A stretch of DNA of 64,000 bases. Source: Pusillimonas sp. TS35. Lineage in GTDB: Bacteria > Pseudomonadota > Gammaproteobacteria > Burkholderiales > Burkholderiaceae_B. Location of the stretch: assembly GCF_009857885.1 (NCBI RefSeq), contig NZ_WWER01000001.1:124001-188000 (forward strand), written 5' to 3'. Below the pieces are notes generated by a model that saw only the letters and a program-made list of their open reading frames with translations, was not told the DNA's origin and did no database searches. The position numbers were made by a program, and so were the translations under genes. Shown here piece by piece: positions 9,686-18,915 of this stretch. Position 1 is the first letter of the stretch. Each line of letters begins with the position of its first letter.

Positions 9686-11094
9686 TTTTTATTACTGCTA
9701 CTGCTGCTTAGGTTGGCGAGTTGTTGGGTGAGATAAGAGCTGATGGAATTCATTTGCGCCAGCGTGGAATCGAGTTGGATGAACTGCTTGCGCATGCTTT
9801 CCATCTTGACGTCGATGCGATCCGACGTGGCCTGGTATTGCTTTTCAAGGTCTTTCAGCGTGGCAGTCATACTGTCGGACGCCAGGCTGATTGTGCCGCC
9901 GCTTTTGGTGTAGCGATCAGACACTGCACTGGCTTTGGTGGCAATGCCGCCAGTGTCGGAGAACAGCTTGCGCACATCGACCATGTTGGCCTTCAGGGCC
10001 GCGTCCAGCTTGGTGTTGTCGATGACGAGCTTGCCTTCCTTTGGATCGGTGGTAATGCCTATCTGTGCAAGGGTGGCGAACGCGCCCGAGTTCTGGGCCG
10101 TGTTCAGCGCGCCACGAAGCTCCGACTGTACGCTGCGCGCCAGGCTGTCGCCCGTGAGCGCGCTGGCTGTCTGGTTGTCGACGTTGTAGGTGGTCAACGA
10201 TTTGATGATGCCCTGCAGGCTGTTGTACGTATCGACAAATGTCTTGATGGCCCCGCTGGTGACGCTGTCGTTTGCTGTAATCGACAGCGATTCGGGCTTG
10301 CCGGCCGTTGTGGTCTGGGCCAGTGTAAGCGTCACACCTTCGATCGCACCATCAATCGTATTACTTTGGTTGGTGACGGAAATACCGTTGACCACCACGC
10401 TTGCGTTAGTGGCGGCGGTTTCAGCCAGGTTAGGGTTGGGCGCGCCGCCTTTATCGAAACCGAACAGGGCATTGACACCCGATACATCCGAGGCGCCGTC
10501 CGCCGCCGCAACGGTGATGGACTGGACTGCAGCATCGGTGCCCGTTGCCTGCGATGTGAGCAGCAGGCGATGGGGATTGGCGCTGCCGTCATTGACCAGT
10601 GTGGCGTTCACACCCAGGCCGCTCTGTTCGTTGATCGCCTTGACGATGCCTTCGAGCGAGGAGTTGGCCTGAGAGACAGTAACAGCCTTGCTGGAGCCAT
10701 TTGCAAGTGTGACGGTAAGCGTGACGTCGCCCGCAGCCAGCGTGCTTGTACGGCTTGCCTGGCCTGTGCCGGTAAGTGTCTGGCGGGTGGCTAGTGCTTG
10801 CACGTCTATCATGTATTCGCCGGCAATGGCTGCCGAGGTGGCGGTGGCGGTAAAGGCGCTGCCACCCGCCTTGGCCGTCATCGCACCGAAGGTTTCCGCC
10901 TTGCCCAGTGCGTCGGCTGCCGCTTTGAAAGCTTCAATGGCGCTTTTGATGGTGCCATAGCCGGACAGGCGGCTTTGTACCGCCTTGGCGCGCGTGTCGA
11001 TCAGCGTGAGCGCACCGTTTTCGCTCTTGCGCAGATTCTCCAGCAGAGTGTCCAGGGGGAGCCCCGAACCGACCCCGATCGATGAAATAGCCAT
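9682..11094 (-). CDS. fliD: Flagellar filament cap protein FliD (HAP2)
   Basis: FliD caps the growing filament and places incoming flagellin subunits. The 470-residue product starts with SSIGVGSGLPLDTLLENLR, a typical FliD N-terminus, has coiled-coil ends and a Thr/Ala/Ser-rich middle, and ends in SLAQMNSISSYLTQQLANL. A good ribosome site (CGGAG) precedes the ATG at 11094. It is followed by overlapping fliS and probably lies in one transcript flaG-fliD-fliS-fliT. Confidence 0.96.
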   Translation of the reverse strand: MAISSIGVGSGLPLDTLLENLRKSENGALTLIDTRAKAVQSRLSGYGTIKSAIEAFKAAADALGKAETFGAMTAKAGGSAFTATATSAAIAGEYMIDVQALATRQTLTGTGQASRTSTLAAGDVTLTVTLANGSSKAVTVSQANSSLEGIVKAINEQSGLGVNATLVNDGSANPHRLLLTSQATGTDAAVQSITVAAADGASDVSGVNALFGFDKGGAPNPNLAETAATNASVVVNGISVTNQSNTIDGAIEGVTLTLAQTTTAGKPESLSITANDSVTSGAIKTFVDTYNSLQGIIKSLTTYNVDNQTASALTGDSLARSVQSELRGALNTAQNSGAFATLAQIGITTDPKEGKLVIDNTKLDAALKANMVDVRKLFSDTGGIATKASAVSDRYTKSGGTISLASDSMTATLKDLEKQYQATSDRIDVKMESMRKQFIQLDSTLAQMNSISSYLTQQLANLSSSSSNKK

Positions 11095-11211
11095 TAAATT
11101 ACTCCGTTGCGATATTGTCAGCGAGTTTGCGTCGCGCCAGTGGGTGTGAATGGCGGGCGAACGCCGCCTTGTTCAGCTTTTTGCGTGGGCCGGTATATAT
11201 CTGGGCCCCGA

Positions 11212-11592
11212 TCAGGCCGTGGTGTTGACGCTGCGGCCCTGTAGTTGAGCAATCATCTTTGCTACCCGGATGACCGCCTCGGTGGGCACAGTGCGCAAGA
11301 CATCGCCGGACTCACTGTCGATGATCGACACCACCACGCGATCAGTGTCAGGGTCGATATCGAAGCGCATGCCGGTCGACCACGCCTGCATATGGTTATT
11401 GACCGCCTCCAACGCCTTGTCGAGCGGGTCTTGCGGATACTGCTGCGCCTGGGCCTGCGTAGCATCGTTGCTAGTGCGGGTTTCGGCGGCCGCGGATATC
11501 TTTACCGCGGCGTCCGGCAACGGCATAGGGCGCTGCTCCGCCAGCAGGTCGGCGGCCATGGGCACGGCGGCATAAGCGATCGGGTTGACCAT
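11212..11592 (-). CDS. flaG: FlaG family flagellar protein
   Basis: The 126-residue product has a variable N-terminal part and a conserved C-terminal FlaG domain: KALEAVNNHMQAWSTGMRFD, DRVVVSIIDSESGDVLRTVP and AVIRVAKMIAQLQG. FlaG proteins influence filament length or cap stability and usually sit just upstream of fliD, as here (117 nt gap). A sigma-28-type promoter lies about 100 nt upstream, so it is probably the first gene of a late-class flaG-fliDST transcript. Confidence 0.92.
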   Translation of the reverse strand: MVNPIAYAAVPMAADLLAEQRPMPLPDAAVKISAAAETRTSNDATQAQAQQYPQDPLDKALEAVNNHMQAWSTGMRFDIDPDTDRVVVSIIDSESGDVLRTVPTEAVIRVAKMIAQLQGRSVNTTA

Positions 11593-11685
11593 TCTGAAGC
11601 TCCAGTGGTGGTTCTTGCTCGACGTTCGGACGGCGTTCTACCGGGGTAGACGCATCCAAACAGGGTGCGCAACCCATCATGCGCG

Positions 11686-11712
11686 GTAACGGCGCGAGGC
11701 GGATTTTCTTTA
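11686..11712 (-). promoter_or_regulatory. Sigma-28 (FliA) promoter of flaG-fliDST
   Basis: On the minus strand, TAAAGAAA (11712-11705), an 11-base spacer and GCCGTTAC (11693-11686) fit the enteric sigma-28 consensus TAAAGTTT-N11-GCCGATAA with exact spacing and 11 of 16 matches. It lies just over 90 nt upstream of the flaG start. Confidence 0.75.
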
Positions 11713-11819
11713 ATTGATGGAACAGCCGAGGAAATCGCGCTCTGATCCTGTCAACACCCCGCAAGGCCCCGCCGGACAATATCCACTCCCCATCTCAACC
11801 TGTACGTACAGCTCCCTGC

Positions 11820-12578
11820 ATGCTTGGTACTGAAGACCAACTCGTCGCACAGTACGCGCCGCTGGTTCGCCGGCTTGCGCTGCAGATGGTTGCGCGCCTG
11901 CCGTCCAGCGTAGAGTTGGACGACCTCATGCAGGCCGGCATGATGGGCCTGTTGGATGCGCTGCGCCGCTACCAGCGTACCGCGCAGGCGCAGTTCGAAA
12001 CCTATGCCATCACACGCATACGCGGTGCCATGGTGGACGAATTGCGCAGCCAGGACTGGCTGCCGCGCTCTATGCGCAGCAAAGCCAAAGAGATCGAATT
12101 GGCCGTGGGCCGTTTGATGCCCCTTCTTGGCCGCCCCCCCACCGAGGCGGAAATCGCCGAGGAACTGGGCATCGGGCTGGCAGACTACCAGAAGATGCTG
12201 GAAGACGCCTGTGGCGTGCAGGTGATTCATTACGAAGACTTGGCGCGCCATCGGGAAGAGGGTGCTTCTATTCCCGAGCCCACCGGCGGTGGCGATGTCC
12301 CGCTCTGGGCATCCAACCCCTTGCGGCAACTGATGTCCAACGGCTTGCGCCATGCCTTGATTGAAGCCATCGAAGGCTTGCCTGAGCGTGAGCGTCTGTT
12401 GCTGGCCCTGCAGTTTGAGCACGACCTGAACCAGAAAGAAATCAGCGCCGTGATGGGCGTAACCGAAGGCCGCGTCTCGCAGTTGCGCTCACAAGCCGTC
12501 GCCCGCATCCGCGCCGCGCTGGCGCGTGATGACTGGCAGGAAGGCGTCGGTGAAGCAGCGTTGCAAGCGCTGATATAA
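11820..12578 (+). CDS. fliA: RNA polymerase sigma-28 factor FliA
   Basis: FliA directs transcription of late flagellar genes (flagellin, cap, chemoreceptors). The 252-residue product shows region 2 (LDDLMQAGMMGLLDALRRYQ, then QFETYAITRIRGAMVDELR), region 3 (GRPPTEAEIAEELGI) and the region 4 helix-turn-helix (HDLNQKEISAVMGVTEGRVS). Its promoter region faces that of flaG. It is the likely reader of the sigma-28 sites at 11686-11712 and 13503-13529. Confidence 0.96.
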   Translation: MLGTEDQLVAQYAPLVRRLALQMVARLPSSVELDDLMQAGMMGLLDALRRYQRTAQAQFETYAITRIRGAMVDELRSQDWLPRSMRSKAKEIELAVGRLMPLLGRPPTEAEIAEELGIGLADYQKMLEDACGVQVIHYEDLARHREEGASIPEPTGGGDVPLWASNPLRQLMSNGLRHALIEAIEGLPERERLLLALQFEHDLNQKEISAVMGVTEGRVSQLRSQAVARIRAALARDDWQEGVGEAALQALI

Positions 12579-12850
12579 AGGGGGCTTCCTCGGCTGCGAC
12601 GTCGGCGGCCAGCCGCTTTGCGTTACGCCTTTGCTTGGCTTGTCCGCTGGCTTGGCTTGTGTTGTCGCGCTGTGTAGTAGCACCCCATGCCCATACCGCT
12701 GTGCTCCGTCTCCACCGCCGCCTCCACACTGCGGTCCCGCCTCGTGCCGCTGTTCTAGTTTTATGAGCGGCGACACGCTGGACGCGCCCAGCTTTTATGC
12801 CCAGGTTGCCGTATTGCGACAAGCATTTTGAAGCGCCTTGCCTGCCTAAT
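12579..12850. other. Non-coding stretch downstream of fliA
   Basis: I see no gene in the region between fliA and the NsrR-like site. Its open frames are short, Arg/Pro/Ser-rich and lack ribosome sites. No strong Rho-independent terminator was found after fliA. Confidence 0.5.
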
Positions 12851-12873
12851 AAGATATATTTAATATGTATCTT
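12851..12873. promoter_or_regulatory. NsrR-like operator upstream of the hemerythrin-like gene
   Basis: The 23-base near-palindrome beginning AAGATATATTT and ending TGTATCTT matches the NsrR (nitric-oxide sensor) consensus AAGATGYATTTNAAATRCATCTT at about 20 of 23 positions with the right spacing. It lies 100 nt upstream of the hemerythrin-like gene, an NsrR-regulated class in other proteobacteria. No nsrR gene is in the window. Confidence 0.65.
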
Positions 12874-12973
12874 AATGCGTGGGCTGCACGCGCATTGTTC
12901 CTTTTTGCAGCCTCCCCACGGCGGTCGCACATGGCTGTCGCGGCGGCATTACAACAATCAGCACGGAATCGCC

Positions 12974-13384
12974 ATGGAAATCGATCGCTTCAAACATCAC
13001 CACGTCCAAATACTGCAAGGCATAAAAAAAATGCGCGAGTACGCGCACGCAGGCATTGCCGAACATGCCAGCGTCATTGCGCAGCAACTGAAAGAACTGA
13101 GCTCCCTGGTCACCCTGCATTTGGCCATCGAAGACCGCATCCTTTACCCCGCCCTGCGGCAGGGCGCAGATGCAGAGCTTGCCCGCATGGGCAAAGCCTA
13201 CCAAGACGACATGAAAGGCATCGCCAGCGCCTACATTGCGTTTTCCCGACAATGGCGCACCGGCGCCGCCATCGCTGCCGCCGCCGAAGAGTTTCGCGCC
13301 CAAGCCAACGTCGTGCTGCGCGACCTGCATGCCCGCATGCAGCGCGAGAACCGGGAGTTCTATCCAGCGATCGAGGCGGCTTGA
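12974..13384 (+). CDS. Hemerythrin-like (HHE) domain protein
   Basis: The 136-residue, four-helix protein keeps the spaced metal-ligand residues of an HHE domain: HHHVQIL near the N-terminus, LHLAIEDRILYP around residues 47-58 (H-x3-E) and LHARMQRENREFYP near the C-terminus. Such di-iron proteins bind O2 or NO or help repair Fe-S clusters. The ATG at 12974 is preceded by GGAA; the longer frame starting at 12797 has no ribosome site. It stands alone between fliA and fliC, with an NsrR-like operator upstream, suggesting a nitrosative-stress role rather than a flagellar one (inference). Confidence 0.85.
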   Translation: MEIDRFKHHHVQILQGIKKMREYAHAGIAEHASVIAQQLKELSSLVTLHLAIEDRILYPALRQGADAELARMGKAYQDDMKGIASAYIAFSRQWRTGAAIAAAAEEFRAQANVVLRDLHARMQRENREFYPAIEAA

Positions 13385-13502
13385 GTGAATGGTTAGGCTT
13401 GGAACGAACTCCACGTTTGCAAAAGCAGCTAATGGCCGCAAGCGTCGAAAGTTATGCCAGCGCGTTGAGAGTGCGAGCAGCAAAAGTTTTTCACGCTGTC
13501 CC

Positions 13503-13529
13503 TAAATTTCTCGATGCGATCTCCGTAAA
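13503..13529 (+). promoter_or_regulatory. Sigma-28 promoter of fliC
   Basis: TAAATTTC, an 11-base spacer and TCCGTAAA match the sigma-28 pattern TAAAGTTT-N11-GCCGATAA with exact spacing (about 11 of 16). The predicted transcript start leaves a 5' leader of roughly 120 nt before the fliC ATG, with AGGAG at its end. Confidence 0.72.
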
Positions 13530-13658
13530 CCCAGATGTACAGGAAATACAGGGCCTGCCCGACACTCAGGTGAAGGGCCAGGATTCCACCCGAAAATCGG
13601 GGTTTCCTGGTCAACTGGGCCCTACCAGGCCAAAGCCTTTTCCCTACAGGAGTGATCC

Positions 13659-14846
13659 ATGGCTGTCATTAACACCAATTACTTGGCTCTGGTTGCACAA
13701 GGCAATCTGAACAAGTCTCAATCTTCGCTGAGTTCCGCCATCGAGCGTCTGTCCTCGGGCATGCGTATCAACAGCGCCAAAGACGATGCCGCAGGCCAGG
13801 CCATTGCCAACCGCTTTACCTCCAACATCAAAGGCCTCACCCAAGCGGGCCGCAATGCCAACGATGGTATTTCGATTGCGCAGACAACTGAAAGTTCGCT
13901 GAACGAGATCAACAACAACTTGCAGCGTATCCGCGAACTGGCGGTTCAGGCTTCCAACGGTACGAACTCGTCTTCGGATCTGACCTCCATCCAGGCTGAA
14001 ATTGACCAGCGCCTGTCGGAAATCGACCGTATTTCAGAGCAAACCCAGTTTAACGGCACCAAGGTTCTGGCCAGCGACAAGACGCTGAGCATCCAGGTCG
14101 GCGCCAACGACGGCCAGACCATCGACATCCAGCTCAAGCAGATCGACAGCGGCAAGCTGAGTCTGCAAGGCTTCAATGTGAATGGCACAACGGGCACGCT
14201 TGGTGCTGCGACGGCCGCCCAGATCAAGAAGAACTACGGCGACAGCACTGCTGTGACGGCAGTCAAAGTTGACTCGACCAACTTTGCGACCAATCTGTCC
14301 GCTCGTCTGGGCATTGCCGATACCAGCATCGCCCCCGCCGCGGCCGTGGTTCAGGATGGCAAGGGCAACTGGTACGCCCAGGTGGATATCACGGCGGCCA
14401 GCGCAGGCGAGTCCGCCGCGCTGAAGGCAAACGGTTTCGATATCGACAACAGTGCTACCAAGTCCTACTACATTGCCCTGGATCCTCAGAAAGCAACTTT
14501 TGCCGGCACCGATGCAACGATCGCGATCGATGGCAACGCGGTCAGCTTCAAGGCGCTGGTTGGCAATTCGACATCCAATCCGCTGGACGCGCTGGATAAG
14601 GCCTTGGCAAGCGTTGACAGCCTGCGCAGCGACCTGGGTGCGATCCAGAATCGCTTCCAGTCCACGATTACCAACCTGAACAACACGGTCACCAACCTGT
14701 CCGCTGCTCGTTCGCGCATCGAAGACGCTGACTACGCTGTCGAAGTGTCGAACATGACGCGTGCTCAGATCCTGCAACAGGCTGGCACCTCGGTTCTGGC
14801 CCAGGCCAACCAGGTTCCGCAGACTGTGTTGTCGCTGCTGCGTTAA
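13659..14846 (+). CDS. fliC: Flagellin
   Basis: The major filament subunit, 395 residues. Both conserved ends are present: N-terminal D0/D1 ([46 protein letters not shown]) and C-terminal D1/D0 ([40 protein letters not shown]). The centre is variable and Ala/Thr/Asp-rich, as expected for the surface-exposed domain. AGGAG precedes the ATG. It has its own sigma-28 promoter and a terminator after it, so it is monocistronic. Confidence 0.98.
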   Translation: MAVINTNYLALVAQGNLNKSQSSLSSAIERLSSGMRINSAKDDAAGQAIANRFTSNIKGLTQAGRNANDGISIAQTTESSLNEINNNLQRIRELAVQASNGTNSSSDLTSIQAEIDQRLSEIDRISEQTQFNGTKVLASDKTLSIQVGANDGQTIDIQLKQIDSGKLSLQGFNVNGTTGTLGAATAAQIKKNYGDSTAVTAVKVDSTNFATNLSARLGIADTSIAPAAAVVQDGKGNWYAQVDITAASAGESAALKANGFDIDNSATKSYYIALDPQKATFAGTDATIAIDGNAVSFKALVGNSTSNPLDALDKALASVDSLRSDLGAIQNRFQSTITNLNNTVTNLSAARSRIEDADYAVEVSNMTRAQILQQAGTSVLAQANQVPQTVLSLLR

Positions 14847-14865
14847 TCCGCGCTTACTGCACTCT

Positions 14866-14941
14866 GATTTCCGGCGCTTTCCGGAAATCGGCAGTTGGAC
14901 GAGGCCGCCACTTCCGGAGACGGGCGTGGCGGCCTTTCTAT
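14866..14941 (+). terminator. fliC terminator region (two hairpins)
   Basis: A 9-bp perfect hairpin (GATTTCCGG / CCGGAAATC, 14866-14889) without a U-run is followed by an 8-bp GC-rich stem (GGCCGCCA at 14903-14910 with TGGCGGCC at 14927-14934) and then TTTCTATT. The second hairpin has the form of a Rho-independent terminator. Confidence 0.75.
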
Positions 14942-15167
14942 TGCGCTTCAGCCACAAAACGCTAGCCTATTCGTCGGGTGCCCTGGTGTTTTCCTTCGGG
15001 CGCGCTGGGGTGGCACATTGCTAGGCTATGGTTTACGTGTCCAAAACGCGTTTGTTCCGCGTAATCCCTTCTGGAAGAAGCCAGTATTCTGCATGTCTAG
15101 CGCCCGAGCGGGTGTTTGCGTGCATGCAGGCCGCAGCATCTCGCCGCATCACCACCAGGAGCCACCG

Positions 15168-16823
15168 TTGACTACAGAGCACGCATCCACCATTGATCTC
15201 GACGACGCCACGCAGCAAGCCAATCGGGATATTACCGAGACTTACGACAAGCAGGTATATACCTCAAATGCCTTTCCCTTTTCGTCGCCAGGTCATTTGC
15301 GTGCCGCAGCGCATCTGTGGGGCCTGGAGGCTGTGCCGCTGGAACGCGCTCGCGTCCTGGAGTTGGGCTGTGCAGGGGGCGGCAATATATTGCCGTTTGC
15401 CGTAGCCTACCCACACGCGCACGTGGTGGGGGTGGATTTGTCATCAGTGCAGGTGGAGCAGGGCCAGCACGTTGTCCAGGCTTTGGGCCTGAACAACCTC
15501 TCCCTGCATGCGATGAGCCTGACCGATATCACGCCGGAATTCGGGCAGTTCGACTACATCATTGCACATGGGGTATTCAGCTGGGTCCCGCCCGAGGTGC
15601 GCGAAGCGATGCTGCGCATTCTGCGTGAGAATCTGTCACCGAATGGTATTGGCTATATCAGTTACAACACCTATCCAGGTTGGAAAGCGGGCGACATCGT
15701 GCGCGATGCCATGCTGCTGCACAGCCATACTGCCCAAGACGAAGGTGAGAAGCTGGCTGCAGCCAAGGCGATGCTGAATCTGCTATCAGAAGGTATCGCG
15801 GACAGCAACCCGTTGGCGCCGTCTTTGCGCGGAGCGGTTGCTCAGTTGAACACGCATTCGGACTACTACATTGCCCATGAGTATCTGGAACTCTACAACA
15901 GCCCGTGCTACCTGCTGGAGTTCGTGAATCTGGCCGACCAACACGACTTAACACATGTGGGCGATGCTGATCCTCATGTGGAAATGTCGGCCAGTTATGG
16001 ACAGAACGTCCAGTTGAATCATAGCTTGGTGGCCTTGGGGCAGCCACGAGAGGTACGTCAGCAGTATCTGGATTTTTCCGTGGGGCGCAACTTTCGCAAA
16101 AGCTTGGTGGTGCATAAGAAGCGCGCCAACCAGATACTGACAAGTCCCGATGTTGAACGTTTGGCAGACCTGCGTTGGGCGGGTTGGTTTACAGAGGTGG
16201 CGCCGGAGCAGAATGCCCCCAAGGGGCAGTTGTCGTTTCGCAGCTACAAGGATAAGCCCTTGTACAGTCGCGACCCGGTGGTTATTGCCATTGTCCGTGT
16301 ACTCACGAATGCGTGGCCGGCGAGTATCGATTTTGAAACGCTGTGCGAGCGTGTGCAAACGGCGTTGGCGTGCTCGGCGTTGGCGCAATCGGCGGCAAGC
16401 GATCGCCAGGCAGTGCTCACAGCGTTGCAAACACTGTTCCGGCTCAACAGCCTGCGTTATACGTTTGAGCGCGTGCCTTACGATAGGCCCGCACAGCGTC
16501 TTGAAGGCCCATGTCTGCTTGCTGGCTCGGCCGATCTTTTCCGTATGCGCCAGGATCCCACCTTTGGAGTGGGAAATTTCAATCTTTGGCATGACACCGT
16601 CAATCTGCGGCTGGCAGAGGCTGAAGCCTTCCTGTTGCCGCACATCGACGGTAGCCATAGCCGTAGGCAACTGGCTACGTTGCTGCGTGATGCATTGGGC
16701 CGGGGTGCAGTGCCGACCACCGATGGAAAGTCTTTGAAAGGTCAGCGCAACCTGGATGCCATCGCTGACAAGATTGTGGGAAATCTGCTGGACTTGCTGG
16801 GGCGGCATGCATTGCTGCAATAG
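15168..16823 (+). CDS. Class I SAM-dependent methyltransferase with methyltransferase regulatory domain
   Basis: The 551-residue protein has an N-terminal Rossmann methyltransferase domain with SAM motif I (VLELGCAGGG, about residues 63-72) and the acidic motif II (VVGVDLSS). A large C-terminal region (about 230-500) reads as the methyltransferase regulatory domain. I chose the TTG at 15168 because AGGAG lies 7 nt upstream; an ATG at 15093 is possible. It directly follows fliC on the same strand beyond a terminator. Its substrate is unknown. Location suggests flagellin or another flagellar protein (inference), but small-molecule or general protein methylation cannot be excluded. Confidence 0.85.
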   Translation: MTTEHASTIDLDDATQQANRDITETYDKQVYTSNAFPFSSPGHLRAAAHLWGLEAVPLERARVLELGCAGGGNILPFAVAYPHAHVVGVDLSSVQVEQGQHVVQALGLNNLSLHAMSLTDITPEFGQFDYIIAHGVFSWVPPEVREAMLRILRENLSPNGIGYISYNTYPGWKAGDIVRDAMLLHSHTAQDEGEKLAAAKAMLNLLSEGIADSNPLAPSLRGAVAQLNTHSDYYIAHEYLELYNSPCYLLEFVNLADQHDLTHVGDADPHVEMSASYGQNVQLNHSLVALGQPREVRQQYLDFSVGRNFRKSLVVHKKRANQILTSPDVERLADLRWAGWFTEVAPEQNAPKGQLSFRSYKDKPLYSRDPVVIAIVRVLTNAWPASIDFETLCERVQTALACSALAQSAASDRQAVLTALQTLFRLNSLRYTFERVPYDRPAQRLEGPCLLAGSADLFRMRQDPTFGVGNFNLWHDTVNLRLAEAEAFLLPHIDGSHSRRQLATLLRDALGRGAVPTTDGKSLKGQRNLDAIADKIVGNLLDLLGRHALLQ

Positions 16824-16873
16824 GGGCGCGAAACAACGGGCTGCAGGATAAAGCGCCGGCGGCCCGTTAATGC

Positions 16874-18478
16874 CTAACGCGGGTTGCTTAGCTGCTCTCG
16901 CCGCAAGAATATCCCCGTTGCCAGATTCAAATGCTCAGCGCTATGCCGCAAGGCGTCGATGGTGGCGCTGAGTACTCCGGCCAAGGTCGTGTTCTGTTGT
17001 GTATCCGTTTCCAATGCCCGAAGCGCGCTGCGCAGTTTTTCCATGTTTTCGGCCTGTTCCAGCGATGCGGCGCTGATGCCGGAGATCAGGCCGCTTACGT
17101 GCTGCACGGATTGCACAACATCGTCCATGGCGGCGCCGGCGCGGCTGGCTTGGTCGGCGCCTTGCTGGACGCGGGCGATAGATGACTGGATCAGCGGCTT
17201 GATGTCGTTGGCGGCGGCGGCTGTTTTCTGGGCGAGATTGCGAACTTCGCCGGCCACGATGGCAAAGCCGCGCCCGGCTTCGCCTGCACGGGCGGCTTCT
17301 ACGGCGGCGTTCAGGGCCAGGATATTGGTCTGGAAGGCGATGCTTTCGATCAGGGTGACGATGTCGCCGATCTGGGCGGTGCCCGCCTGTATGCCTTGTA
17401 CTGCTTCAATGACGCCCTTGACGACATCGCCGCCGTGGCGGGCGATATTCATGCTTTGTGCGGCTTCCTGGTTGGCTTTGCGCGCATCGTAGGCGTTGCG
17501 GCTGACGGCGTCGGACAACTGATCAATGTGGGTGCTTGTATCCTGGATGGCGTTGGCCTGGCGGCCTGTGCGCAGGGAGAGCTGGCTGTTATTGGCATGC
17601 AGGGTTTCGGTGGTGCCCGATGCGGACTCGGTGCCGGCGCGTACCTCGCTGGTGATGCTGAGCAGGCTTTTGCGCATGACATCCAGGTAGAAGTAAAGCT
17701 CGGCCACATCGCGGTCACCCACGCCGGCGGCGTCTACGGGGATGTCGAGGTTGCCGGCGGACACCTGGCGGGCGATTTCTGCCGCGTTGGCCAGTGGCGC
17801 CAGCACGTGGTTGGCGGCGCGCCAGCCCTGGTAGAGTGCGCCGGCGGCGGCAATGCCGATGGCGCCAAACACCCATGCCTGCTGACTGGCGGGCACGCCG
17901 CCGAGCGCGGCATAGCCAACGGCCGTGCCTAGCGCGCCCATGGCCAGAACCGCGCTGCGGAACAGGCCGGCCCTCAGCGTGGGGCGAAACGGCTTTGCGA
18001 AGATACTGATCATCCGGCGCCAGCCTGTGGGTACGAGGCGGCCTTCGCGCAGCGTATGGCCGCGCAGCTGCCCCTGGTTGATGCTGCTGTACAGTGCCTG
18101 GGCCTGTCGCACTTGTTCCTGTGTGGGCCGCACGCGCAGTGATGCGTAGCCTTCGACCACACCTTTGCGACGTACCGGCACCACGTTGGACAGCACCCAA
18201 TAGTGGCCGCCATCTTTGCGGCGGTTCTTGATCATGCCCCGCCATGGCTTGCCAGCCTTGAGGGTTTGCCACAGATCCTGGAACGCGAGCGGTGGGATGT
18301 CTGGATGGCGGATGATATTGTGCGGGCTGCCCATGAGCTCGTCCCGTGCAAAGCCGCTGAGCTTGATGAAGGCTTCATTGGCGTAGATGATCACGCCGCG
18401 CGTATCGGTTTTGGAAATCAGGAAGTCGTCGGGATCAAGCCGGGTTTCGATGCCAGTGACCGGCAGGTTCTTGCGCAT
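16874..18478 (-). CDS. Aer-like methyl-accepting chemotaxis protein (PAS domain)
   Basis: A 534-residue energy/redox taxis receptor. It has a cytoplasmic N-terminal PAS domain (about 15-120, with [20 protein letters not shown] and [17 protein letters not shown] as in Aer) and two close TM helices (about 171-192 and 201-218) with almost no periplasmic loop. A HAMP-like stretch follows, then the signalling domain with the conserved hairpin ([37 protein letters not shown]). There is no C-terminal CheR-docking pentapeptide. Aer binds FAD in the PAS domain and signals through CheW/CheA. No che genes are in the window. Confidence 0.93.
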   Translation of the reverse strand: MRKNLPVTGIETRLDPDDFLISKTDTRGVIIYANEAFIKLSGFARDELMGSPHNIIRHPDIPPLAFQDLWQTLKAGKPWRGMIKNRRKDGGHYWVLSNVVPVRRKGVVEGYASLRVRPTQEQVRQAQALYSSINQGQLRGHTLREGRLVPTGWRRMISIFAKPFRPTLRAGLFRSAVLAMGALGTAVGYAALGGVPASQQAWVFGAIGIAAAGALYQGWRAANHVLAPLANAAEIARQVSAGNLDIPVDAAGVGDRDVAELYFYLDVMRKSLLSITSEVRAGTESASGTTETLHANNSQLSLRTGRQANAIQDTSTHIDQLSDAVSRNAYDARKANQEAAQSMNIARHGGDVVKGVIEAVQGIQAGTAQIGDIVTLIESIAFQTNILALNAAVEAARAGEAGRGFAIVAGEVRNLAQKTAAAANDIKPLIQSSIARVQQGADQASRAGAAMDDVVQSVQHVSGLISGISAASLEQAENMEKLRSALRALETDTQQNTTLAGVLSATIDALRHSAEHLNLATGIFLRREQLSNPR

Positions 18479-18856
18479 GGATTAGTTCCTTATGCCTCTT
18501 GCGGCTGGGGCGTGCGTCGTATGAAAATTCGCCCACCGCCGGTAGTGAGGGCGGGAGGAGGAGGCCAACAGACGGACGGTTCAATCAAAGACCATATTGC
18601 GAGTATGGTTTTTATAAAGCCGCAATATTAGCCAAAAAGCGCACGGTTTTTATGGTTCGATCTTTGAAGTTTTTGATTCCTGTCACATTGGCTGTTGGTC
18701 CGTGGCTGGCTGCGCGCTGGCGTGTAGCGCGTAGTGCTCAGTGGGCCCACGGTGATACTGTCTCAACTTGATCAGTTGCGGACGTTAGATGACCGTCTTG
18801 ACGTGTTATCGCGTTGAGAAGCGCGTACCCCACGGCGGTCGAATATGGGCGTGAAA
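18479..18856. other. Non-coding region between the Aer-like receptor and the TRAP operon
   Basis: No gene is supported here. It should contain the promoter of the receptor gene; I found no clear sigma-28 match. A small hairpin (ACCATA ... TATGGT followed by TTTTT, about 18590-18613) is visible but has no obvious gene to terminate. Confidence 0.5.
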
Positions 18857-18888
18857 CAAAAAAACCGCTGCCATTGCGGGCAGCGGTT
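18857..18888 (-). terminator. Terminator of the TRAP operon
   Basis: On the minus strand AACCGCTGCC, a 6-base loop and GGCAGCGGTT form a 10-bp perfect stem followed by a run of T. It sits 28 nt after the dctM stop. Confidence 0.9.
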
Positions 18889-18915
18889 GGTTGGGCAGCG
18901 TACTACGTCAGCGCG

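Noticed and set aside
12865-13710. A 281-codon frame across the hemerythrin gene and fliC leader
   Set aside because: Arg/His-rich, covers the fliC promoter and overlaps the real hemerythrin gene in another frame.
14034-14957. A 307-codon frame antisense to fliC
   Set aside because: Mirror of the flagellin gene; also spans the fliC terminator.
18590-18613. Hairpin followed by TTTTT on the plus strand
   Set aside because: No plus-strand gene ends nearby; short stem, so not called as a terminator.
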